A DNA stretch of 64,000 bases from Lolium rigidum (lineage: Eukaryota; Streptophyta; Magnoliopsida; Poales; Poaceae). Every line of letters starts with the position of its first letter. Positions within the stretch are counted from its first letter, which is position 1. The notes beneath the pieces were generated by a model, which saw only the letters and a program-made list of their open reading frames with translations, made no database searches and was not told where the DNA came from. Location of the stretch: contig NC_061508.1 in assembly GCF_022539505.1 (NCBI RefSeq), positions 345,725,484 through 345,789,483 of the forward strand, read 5' to 3'. Below, piece after piece: positions 47,603 to 57,473 of the stretch. Position numbers and translations under genes: made by a program.

Positions 47603-49352
47603 CGTTCTTTAGGAACAAGAGAGGAGTGCGACAAGGGGACCCACTCTCTCCCTTACTCTTTAATTTCATGGCAGAGGCGCTGTCCAAGATTCTCTCCTCC
47701 GCTGCGGCGGCGGGACACATAGCTGGGGTGGTCCCACACTTGATTCCGGGCGGGATCACTCATCTCCAATACGCAGACGATACTCTGATTATGATCCAAG
47801 ACGATGACACTCACATTGCCAATCTGAAGTTCTTGCTCATGTGTTTCGAGGATATGTCTGGGCTTAAGATAAACTACCACAATCTGAAGTTGTGGTCATG
47901 GGGACTACTGCAGCTAGGAAACAAACTGTGGCTGACAGGCTCAACTGTAAACTCGGTGCCTTCCCCTTCATCTACTTGGGACTGCCCATTTCTGACAGGA
48001 AACTCACTATGGAGCAGTGGCTCTTTTTGGTCCGTAAGCTGGCTGGCCGCGTCGAGCCTTGGTGGGGCAAATTCATGTCGTCTGGAGGCCGCTTGATTTT
48101 GTCCAACTCCTGCCTGGCCAGTCTGCCCCAGTTCGCGATGGGGATGTTTCTCTTGCAAGACGGTATTCATGCAAAATTCGAATCTCATAGGGCCAGGTTT
48201 TACTGGGAGGGCTCGGGGCCTAAACAGCGGTACCATCTGGTCAATTGGCCGACAGTCTGTAGGCCAAAGGAATGTGGAGGGCTGGGGCTCCTTAATTCCA
48301 AAAAGATGAATTGGGCTCTGATGCTTAAGTGGATTTGGAATCTTTTCCAACCGGACAACCCTATTTGGGCCCAGATCATCAGAGCGAAGTACCCTTCTGC
48401 CAACAATATCTTCGAGGGAACGGGACATGGGGGTTCCCAGTTTTGGCGTAGCCTGCACAAGATCAAACACCTCTTCAAGCTTGGAGCAAGATACAGTATC
48501 CGCGACGGGAGGCGGACTTTGTTTTGGATGGACAAGTGGAACGGCGAGGTTGCTCTCAAGGACAAATTCCCTCACCTTTTCAGCATTGCCAACTTTCAGA
48601 TGAGCACGGTGGCGCAGGTCTGCGGGGCTGGGGGGCCTCTGAACTTCTGTCGTTCCCTGGATCCCCAGGGGATTGGCGAGTGGCTGCAGCTGAGAAGCAT
48701 CATTGAACAAACCAACCTCTCACAGGGACAAGATGGGGTGTCTTGGTCTCTGGAACCTTCTGGGTGCTTTTCGGTTAGGCCCATGTATCTGAAGCTGGCC
48801 CAAGGGGCCTCCTTCGCCCACTTTCGCGATGTGTGGTCGGCCCGTATTCCTCTCAAAACCAGAAATTTCTCGTGGCAGCTAGGGCTTGACAAGCTCCCCA
48901 CAGCCATCAATATTGCGACTAGGCAGGGTCCTGGCAATGGATGTTGCAAGCTTTGCGGTAGATCGGAAGATGCGGCGCATATTTTTTTCTCCTGCTCTAC
49001 GGCGGGTTTTGCTTGGAGTGTTGCCCGCCAGCTACTGGGATGCAGCTGGTGCCCCGCTAATTTTGCCCAGCTTTTCGCCATCATCTCTAGTCTGTCGGGT
49101 AGATTTAGACGATGTGTGTGGTTGCTTTTCATTGCTCAATCCTGGGCACTTTGGCTGTTTAGAAACAAGATGACCATTGAGTCCAAGTTCATGAAACATC
49201 CAGCTAACATTATTTTTATAACTATGTTATTTCTTCAGATGTGGACGCCGTTGGCAAGACCCCTGGATCATCCCTGGATCGAGCACGCGGTTGCCAAGCT
49301 CAAGCTGCTCCACGACGCAACCAACCCAAGAAGGCCTGACCAAGAGGCGTGA
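47603..49352 (+). pseudogene. LINE ORF2, second half of reverse transcriptase and zf-RVT
   Basis: Resumes with FFRNKRGVRQGDPLSPLLF (reverse transcriptase), then YADDT with the catalytic Asp pair at 47770-47781, and GLKINYH. One A is missing from an AAA run at 47881-47882, shifting frame; the rest runs open from 47892 to 49352. Downstream is FPFIYLGLPISD, then CRPKECGGLGLLN and a zf-RVT domain with CCKLCGRSEDAAHIFFSC. No RNase H was seen. Confidence 0.9.
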
Positions 49353-49536
49353 TCTCTCCGCCTGCTGCCTCCTGTTCTTAGCCTAGTCTAGCTGATTCTG
49401 CCGCCTGTGTGGTGTTCGCTGTTGTTTTATCTTGGCCGAAGCTGTTGTGCCGCAGCATGTATCAGTACATCCTTGTTGAACCCGAGGGCTTTATTAATTT
49501 AAAGTCGGGCAGTCTCTGCCTTTTATCTAAAAAAAA
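49353..49536 (+). other. LINE 3' UTR and terminal A-run
   Basis: Short 3' UTR ending CTTTTATCTAAAAAAAAA at 49537. The A-run of about nine bases is short for a young LINE. Confidence 0.8.
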
Positions 49537-49550
49537 ACAATATCAAGAGG
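49537..49550. repeat. Target-site duplication of LINE, right copy
   Basis: Same acaatatcaagagg as 2182-2195. Confidence 0.9.
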
Positions 49551-50867
49551 ATCAAACTGTACAGCGAGATCTTTCCGTGATTTAGCCATCGGTAGGCGCC
49601 TCTCCAGTCCACCCCATCGCCCGACAAAGCATGGCGACGATAGCCGCACCCAAGCGGGGTTTTGATTCACGATGATGATGGCCAGGATTAGCAAGGACTC
49701 CATCAGTCTGGCTCCGGCCAAGCGTGGCTAGCCGCTCACCTCCCCAACGAAAACATTGGCCCGGGACAAACTTTTCACCTGGCTGCCGTCCAGTTCCTGA
49801 CGCCAAGCGTCCCAAGACAACATCCTCCGCCTCCTTGGCTCTCGGTCCCGGGATGAGCAGGACGCTCTGAAGGAAACGATGTGATTCCTGCGAGCCGAGC
49901 ATCGCGTTCGCGTGCAGCGTGATAACGCAGAAGAAGCGACAGAGCAGATTAACGTGTGTCACGAATAATGACGACGTGCTCGTGCGGAGGGAGGGGAGGA
50001 CTAGAAGTCTACCAGGTAGACGACGTGCTCCCTTCCACGCTCTTTTCCTCACTCCAGGTCGACCCCTCCTCCATTCTCCTCGCGCTTCCTCGTGGCCGAG
50101 TTGCAGCACAAACACTTAGCCATTGAGGAGGTCGCCGATCCGGTGAGGAGGGCCTGCCGTGTGTCTCGCCGCACGGGCGATCTGGAGATGGTTGTAGGAC
50201 AGGTTAACCACACATAATACTTTGTGGGAGAGAGGAAAGATTGAGACAGAGATATCGAGAGAGTTGGAGGATCTTAGTTTGCAGAGAAGGGGTGTACCGC
50301 AGACGTCCTCAGAAGCGTCTAGGAGGTGGGACACATAATCGGACATGATTCTCTACACTGTATCCAAGTGGATTCCCCTATCGGGTTCTTCTGGTAATAT
50401 CAAACTACTTTATTCTAAAACTAATTTCTGTAGTGGCTTTATACAATGGAGGGCCTGCTTATGCCACACATACTAGCTTCATCTCAGTTTTGCTTCAAAA
50501 AAATGTTCAGGTAACGAGAAGCATCTGTAATTCCCATCAATTTTGATACTCAGCAAATATAGTGATTCATATTATGTATAGATAATAGATTCATATGCTA
50601 CAAGCCAATATTTCTAATTAGCATGAATATCAATATCAATGATTTATGCATTCTGAAATTTCGTCCATGTACATTTTAGGACCGGTGGATTGAATATCAG
50701 AAAATGATTGACAGACCTATGCGGAAATTTCATTCACTATTTTTTTGTTTTTAGCGATGCAAGAGTGTTTACTGGTTGATCCTGGTAATGATAATCTAGC
50801 ATTTGAGTGGTTGATTGCTATTTTTTTATTTCAGGTAATTCTTCTCTCTATAAAAATATTTATTAAA
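49551..50867. other. Right flank of LINE; no recognisable gene
   Basis: GC-rich from 49570 to 50200, then AT-rich. A 177-codon minus frame (49582-50115) lacks recognisable domains and is Arg/Gly-rich, so I treat it as unproven. It may be a decayed first exon or promoter region. Confidence 0.3.
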
Positions 50868-50897
50868 ACTAGCAAACGTGCCCGTGCGTTGCGACGG
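50868..50897 (-). mobile_element. Helitron-like 3' terminus (minus strand)
   Basis: On the minus strand CCCGTCGCAACGCACGGG can fold (CCCGT/ACGGG), followed by CACGTTTG then CTAGT ending at 50868, and the next base is T as expected. The element body would lie to the right. Confidence 0.65.
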
Positions 50898-51474
50898 GAT
50901 GAAAAAATCAACTTTATTAATAGAAGTGTTGGCCTAACCTTATTTTTCGGGTTCCCTAGTCTAAGTGTGCCTTTTACCCTAATCCCTATTTTTTTTTTAT
51001 TGTAGAACCCAATATACACTCGTTAGTTTCTTGTTATGTTTATAATGTCCTCCTCCATCTACATGTTATATTTTAAAGCTAAAATAATAAAGTTGTACTA
51101 CTTTACAAAGCTTGGTTTACATTACCCTAGCATCGGTTTTCTTTATCGAGATTCACTCCTTGCATGAAACATGATTGACAACTTATCTTATTAGAGAAGT
51201 CCGATAAAAGTGACAAATTTAACTCTCTACATATATCATTTTGAATAGATCGCTGAAGAATCCGCCTCTTCCGATGAACAATCTACATCGGACTCTATAC
51301 TTTTTACAGATTTATACTTTATTCATTTCTTGTAACTATTTGGTATAACAATTGTGCATACAAACAAAATAATATCAGTTCATATAGGAGATAAAAAAGT
51401 GCAGAAAATACAATCATTAATTATGCGAATAAGTTTTGATTTGGTCTACTATTATCTATCCACTTTTATACTCA

Positions 51475-51503
51475 ACTAGATGACCGGTTGCGCTATCGCG
51501 CAA
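51475..51503 (-). mobile_element. Helitron 3' terminus (minus strand), strong hairpin
   Basis: Minus-strand TTGCGCGATAGCGCAA is a perfect 6-bp stem with a 4-base loop (51488-51503). It is followed by CCGGTCAT and CTAGT ending at 51475, with T next. This is the clearest Helitron end in the window. Confidence 0.75.
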
Positions 51504-53417
51504 ATGACAGAATCAAATCAAAACTTAAACCATAAGTTTACAATATTTAATTATTATAAGAAATAGGTCGTAATTTAACTGCTTTAGTTTCTTCGAAGAC
51601 ACACCATTACATCGAGATGCTGCAGTAATTTTTTCGATAACACACCATGGAAATGTGTACAATCTCACAGAAGAGAGCCAAAGAAGGCCAAGTTTACAAT
51701 GCCAACAAGGGGTGGCAGCTCCCCACGAAAGTATACTCTCTCTACGGCCTTGCATCGGTATATCTAAAGGTTCAGGAAAAGAAAAAACAACGCCACGAAA
51801 AATGCATATAGTTAAATGCAGTAAGATAACTGCATGGTGGTAGAAACCAGGTGTGGTGGCTCAAGATCGAGGTCGCCACCAGCACATCATCATAAATATC
51901 ACGCATCTCCTCATAGACCAAGACTGATACATGCACCTGAAAACATGCCGATATGTGTACCAAGGTAATAGATAGCGACGCTGATTTATTTAGCAAGTGC
52001 AAAACCATACCATCGACTTTTATGAAATAAAAATGCGGAATGTATACCAAGGTAATAGATAGCGACACAGATTTATTTAGAAAGTGCAAAACCATACCAT
52101 CGACTTTTATGAAATAAAAATGCGGTGTTTCATCAAGATTGCTACTTGTCAACTTGGGCAAACAGAACCGAAAGAGAATTTCAGAAAACATACAGTTATC
52201 CCATGTAATACCTTAATGAGTTCAGTCTGTGGATTCATTTTATTTTCTACATCAGAAGAGCTATTTTTAATTATGTGACTTCCATGCTAAACAAGGCAAT
52301 ACACATACAGTGACTTGCATACTGCAAAATCGAGTGAAAACATGGGTTCTAGATGAAAATCACTCACATATAGACTTTATTTTAATATCAAGGGAACCCA
52401 TAATTTATTTGATCCCAGAAAGCTTCCTGATAGAAATAGATGATTTGCCGATCAAACTGAAGCTAAATTGAAAGAATCTGGGGATATTAAAAATGAGTGA
52501 ATTGCCAAAGAAAGCATTTTGCATCAGTACAATAGCGAACATATATTTGTCCAGGAATGATCAAACATAATGATAGTAAACCAGTCATATCAATTTAATT
52601 ACATACAAATTCCTTACCTACATCTGAGTCGCTGCAACCTGAGCATGATTCAGGCTTCTATGAAGAAACTAAACCATATGCTTCAATTGAACATACATAT
52701 ATTATAAGAATCTAAAATACTGCTCCAGAACACACCATTTTACGCACAAGCTCTTTCATGTTTTAGCCATACAACTCGGTTTAGTAATTTTGAAGTGCAA
52801 ATTTAAACTGTACTTAAAAAATTGCTTACATTGTCAAACTACATACACAACAAATGAGCGGCATACAGTTTTTACTAACCACGCACAAAGAAAGGACTGA
52901 CTCAACCAACAAAGTAAGAAGAAAGGTAACAAATAATGCAGTAAATGTTAAGCGAAAAACTCAGCTAACCAAGGCTTGATGGTAGCAGCAAGGCTTGTGG
53001 AGGAGTACCGATGACATCAATCTCGATGGTAACCTTAGAGATGCTAAGACATTTACACATTAATTTTAGCAGATAGCCATCAAAGTAATCAAAATTTAAG
53101 AAGCTTCTTAAATCCTGAAAATGCCAAGCTTCTTAATTGATCTCCAAGCCTACATTCATGTACGGGGTAAAATTTTATTTTTCATTCCTAGATCAACAAC
53201 CATGCTGAATAAAACCATCATGTTAGCTGTAAAATCTTTGACATCAAACCTCATACATTTTTTGATTAAATTTCAACACAATCAGTTTATGGAGGCGTAA
53301 ATCAACAAGAACTACAATAACTGATGTCAAAGCCTAATAATTACACAGAATATCAAATCTGAATTACTAATCTCATCAAGAGAACATGGAGCTAAATGCA
53401 TAACAAAAGGAAAATAC
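51504..53417. other. No clear gene; decayed minus-strand sequence
   Basis: AT-rich. A minus frame at 51772-52191 includes a possible exon start after a TTTTCAG acceptor near 51940 (VHVSVLVYEEMRDIYDD) but matches nothing I know. Another short minus stretch near 53000-53040 (KVTIEIDVIGTPPQALL) looks exon-like but is unproven. Confidence 0.3.
51961..52125. repeat. 87-bp tandem duplication
   Basis: Units start at 51961 and 52048 (caaggtaatagatagcgac...) with only a few differences. The period is 29 codons and leaves the minus frame open. Confidence 0.85.
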
Positions 53418-53546
53418 TTTGAGGCTATCAAAACCTTTAATAAAAGAAGTATTTGGAATATGCAGGCCATGGCAAAGGTCGACTAAAGGACCACATCTGT
53501 ATACTGTAACGATCTTATCCTCAGGCATTTCATTAATTATTTCAAC
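53418..53546 (-). pseudogene. Threonyl-tRNA synthetase exon (fragment)
   Basis: Minus-strand exon of 129 bp, phase 0 at both ends, with acceptor TGATCAG and donor GTATTT. It encodes 43 residues including VEIINEMPEDKIVTVYRCGP and LVDLCHGLHIPNTSFIK, which matches the end of the editing (SAD) domain and the segment just after it in eukaryotic ThrRS, where C-R-G-P-H is normally conserved. Here it reads C-H-G-L-H, so two conserved residues are changed. I could not find the neighbouring ThrRS exons (AYW...ESLQR downstream, HSSAH upstream) within several kb. This is therefore most likely a captured, decaying fragment. Confidence 0.75.
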
Positions 53547-54450
53547 CTGATCATATAGTTCAAAATGGGTATAATGTCTCGGCCGATATGTGATACAAGA
53601 AGCACATTGATATTTAGATATGAATGATCAAATAAGCAACCTAATGTGAAAATTTTCCTAATTTACTTCAGCAGAGAGATAAACATGCAGAGAGATGCCC
53701 GGCAAACAGTTCCCGTTTCATGTGAAATTCAATCAACCTAACTCAGTTGATTCATCTTATTGACATCAGTTATAGTAGATTGACACACCAAATTGCACCT
53801 ATCAGAGACAGAGTGTTTGCTGGAACTGCCCCTCAAATAAGCCAGTGTCCTAAGTAACCAGGGTGCGCAGCACTGAAGCATTGATCATACTAACTATGGT
53901 TTTGTTTGAAGCAACCACATGCCCATGCCGGAAGAACGGAAGGTATCGGCCAGGGTATATTATTATTGTTCTCAGACCAATGATAGCTAATACATTGAAT
54001 GAATGTTCCTTCAGGGTGTATATGAAATAATGGTCACTAAAAAACCAGCTATAGCATTGAAGCAAACATATGTAAAATACATCAGCAAAAACAAACAGTC
54101 GTGGGCAATAATCCGTGCCATTCATAGAAGTAGATAAAAGTTCAGGTCTGGGCAATAGTCTATACCATGCATACTGGTACATAAAGTTTTAGCCCATAGC
54201 TTGGCCATAAGACCTTGCCAAGAGATGGTCATATTAATCTCCTCTACCGGCCAGAGGATTTACTTACAAAAGCATGTCTTTCGAAATGCCGCCTACACAA
54301 AATAGCCTCTACATAGGTATTTACTCAGCTAGCACATGAGGTTGATACTACAGCAGACAATATAGTTCAATATAGTTATGTGGCAATGTGGAGACAGATA
54401 GCAAAAGAATCACATCAGCTTGAGAACGTAGCACGGAACCCGCAGGTCCA

Positions 54451-54636
54451 GTGAAGAAGCTTACGTCAAGGCGATTAGCCTGGTTCATTAACTCGACGAT
54501 GTACGGATAAGGCACACTAACTATCAGCGACCCACATGTCCAAGTGAAGAAGCTTACGTCAAGGCGATTAGCCCGGTTGATTAACTCAACGATGTATCGA
54601 TAAGGCACACCGACTATCGGCGTCGGTCGATACAAG
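54451..54636. repeat. 93-bp tandem duplication
   Basis: gtgaagaagcttacgtcaag starts at 54451 and again at 54544. On the minus strand the units read YIVELINRANRLDVSFFT and YIVELMNQANRLDVSFFT in one frame (31-residue period), so it may derive from an exon. Confidence 0.8.
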
Positions 54637-56454
54637 GAGCAGCAGAAAAGGGCCTGGTAATCATAGAAAAGGACAAAGAATAAGTATAGTGTACCAACAC
54701 CGAAGATAAGAAATTGACCGCCATATCCGAAACTAATGAGATACGCGAAAGAAAAGAAAGGCACAGAGAATGAAATACCGCAAATCAGCAGCAAATTGCA
54801 TACACATTGGTAATTAGGAGAGGCAGTAACCATTGCAACGAGAGGCACTTAGAAAAGGAGGAGACCGTGTAGACATTACCTTATGTACAAACAACGTCCG
54901 CAAACACATCGGACAAGTGACTACCTTGATTTCTTGAATGATAGAATCAATAATACCCAGCGAGAATCACCACATCGAAACATCACCATCAATCCTATAG
55001 AAGGATTCATGCAAGTCACTTTCCAGCCTATCATGGAAAAGTGAACGAAGGGCACAAAAAGGACACTATCCGAATAAATACCCAAATGGAAATCCAAGCA
55101 TGAAAGTAGCTGAATGCAAGCAACATCTTAAATAAAAGTACATTTCTAGAGGATGTAAACCTGGTATTGAAATGTAAAAAAAATCGAAGCATAAGTACCA
55201 CATCCGGTACTGCTACTTGCTCCAGTTCACCAAGACTGTCACATTCGCCAAAAATTCAGCCTTAAACGACAAAACACCCGACTTATCATGGTGGCAAATG
55301 TACAACTTGCCTGTCTACAGCACTCGACTACTATTCTCATAATGAAATGTATAGTCCAAAAATCATTTCAGCGCCTCATCACATTCCTTAAAGACAATCC
55401 ATTAAATCACAACCAAGTTAACATCAAACAAAAAGGAGACACGTACGACCCTAACCAAATCATAATGGCATAATGATGGCATGATGGCCGTTTTTTAGTA
55501 CTAAATATGGCACTAAATTTTCCCAGAAGACTTGAATCAATACATAAATAGATAACTCAATCAAGAAAAATCACTCACTAAATAGAAGCAAGGCAAGTAA
55601 GAAAATACGATTCAGACAACATGCTTGATCAGCAACATTTCTGAAAAAAATTCTATTTTTCCCTAAAGATCACAATACCGAGTCAAAAATGGCACCTGTG
55701 TAAGCTGTGAGCACAACTCAATGTAATTTGGCCCAACTAATTATCTGAGATCTTCTTAGATTGAAACTCATAGTTGCCATGATTTTGTATAGGTTCTGTT
55801 TCTGAGATCAATTCATAACTCATGTCTACCAAAATAAATATAAAAAATAAACAGAATAATCACTTGAATACTTACAATAACAACTTAGAGCCTACAGAAA
55901 ACACCTGAAACACACCTCACAAGGAGCAGCATAAAGTTGGATCAATTTAGCTTCTTATACACCGCCTATATTATATGCTCTGCATCGTGTACCATCGTCC
56001 AGATTCTTTCCTCCTCCTTTCCTCCAGCAAAGGTGCCCTCTAGCTAGAATTTCTCTCTTGATTAATTTTCCCTTAGCACTATAACCCTTTCTTCCCTCAA
56101 TTCTTGTATTCAGTTCAGACTTCTTTTAATGTTGTTCGTGGCTCTTACATTTGTTTGCAGATATCTCCCAAGTGCTCTTTAATGGTTCTGGTGCCTTAAG
56201 TGCTTCATCACCCAGCCTGGTTGGAAGCACACGCAGCAAAAGCTGCCAATTCTTCATCATGGACAAAAAGGGATACCAATGACTATTCTTTCTAAAAAAA
56301 AATACGACATCACACTGCCAACAACATGTATAGTAGATATATTGCTGCTTAGTTTAATAACCAGCACATCAGGTTTAATCTGAAAAACATTAAACCAATG
56401 GCATATTGAAAGTATAGAAGTGTAGAATCTATAGTGCAGATTTGAGAGATGTAC

Positions 56455-56523
56455 CTGACATTGAACATGTGCAGCCTCTTTGAATCTTCTTTTGAGGGCT
56501 AAAGCTTCAGCAGCATGGCCCAC
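56455..56523 (-). other. Exon-like block of unknown origin
   Basis: Minus-strand GHAAEALALKRRFKEAAHV ends at CAG|GTACATC, a good donor. Not recognised. A diverged copy of its upstream part (gcagcatggctcactggaaatgcagt) lies 75 bp further on at 56585. Confidence 0.3.
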
Positions 56524-57473
56524 TGGAAATGCAGTGGCTTATGATCAGCACAAAGCTAAAGGCTTGGATGTCCATAAACCTTTAGCAGCATGGCTCACTG
56601 GAAATGCAGTAGGTAACAAGAGACTATGAGTGTATAACAGAAGAATATTGTTGAGAGCATTCTCAGATTCTTCATTAGTCGGAGAAAACGGGAGACACCA
56701 ACCCTTGCCGCTGGCAACATCACAAGATAGGTGCACAAGATAGGTGCACTCACCGCTGGTCTACCTTATAAACATACACCGTCTAGTTTGGTTTCTAGCC
56801 CGCCCCACACGAGTTGGCAGCACTGCCGGTCCTAAGAAATAAGAATGAGTGCACGATAGGAATTTTTTTCAACCTGGGCGACACATCGGGAAGAACCAAA
56901 TAAGCCAGGAAAGTTCAACCAGAGAAATAAAAAAATTCACCCTAGCTTTGGCCTAGCTTCATATATTCTCTTCCTTATCAAGTATGGCAACTCATGCCTA
57001 CATTTGAACAATAGTAACACAAGAAGGCAGACACAAAGCTTGACTCTATTCACGAGAGACTAATGCACTTATGTCAAGAGCTCAAATATAGCTTGTGATG
57101 TACCAGACATTTCAATGCCAGAAGGCAGTGCAGCTATGAGAGCTTAGACCGGAAGCTAAGCAAAGAGCACAAAGATTCGCAATTTTGCTGAAAATAGAAA
57201 CAGAAATCCAAAGACAACAGCAAATAGAAATAAAATTTGACGCAAGCTCCAAACATACCCTCAAAAAGAAGACATCAATATAGCTAATGAAACTAAGGAT
57301 CATTCTTCAGCGGCAGAGATCAATAAAGAGCGTAAGAGCATCGCAGGCTTGCACTGCTGACTACATCTCAAAGGCCAGTTCCAAGTTCAGAGGTCCCACT
57401 CCCATACAAGTACATATCCTGACCATCCAAGCTGAGGAAGCCAGTCTTGCTTGGCTTGCTGATACATATATCT

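Larger units (their letters stand above)
2196..49536 (+). mobile_element. Full-length LINE (L1-like, plant), split by LTR elements
   Basis: The LINE segments are 2196-4000, 10670-10699, 18788-22166 and 47598-49536, about 7.1 kb in total. The borders are set by the 14-bp duplication and a short terminal A-run at 49529-49537. ORF1 encodes zinc knuckles and a DUF4283-like region. ORF2 encodes an endonuclease, a reverse transcriptase and a zf-RVT domain. Removing each LTR element together with one TSD copy restores continuous protein similarity, so the segments belong to one insertion. It carries frame lesions (near 3370, the TAG at 19520, near 19680 and near 47881), so it is inactive as assembled. 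Confidence 0.93.
53547..57473. other. Mosaic of decayed sequence, no intact gene
   Basis: AT-rich, intron-like sequence. It holds two local duplications (54451-54636 and 56510-56610) and one short minus-strand exon-like block (56455-56523). The part next to 57473 is probably the 3' UTR of the WD40 gene copy. Nothing else can be assigned. Confidence 0.4.

Noticed and set aside
49582..50115. 177-codon minus ORF as a gene
   Set aside because: No recognisable domain, mixed low-complexity composition and no splice or promoter evidence. Kept only as an unassigned flank.
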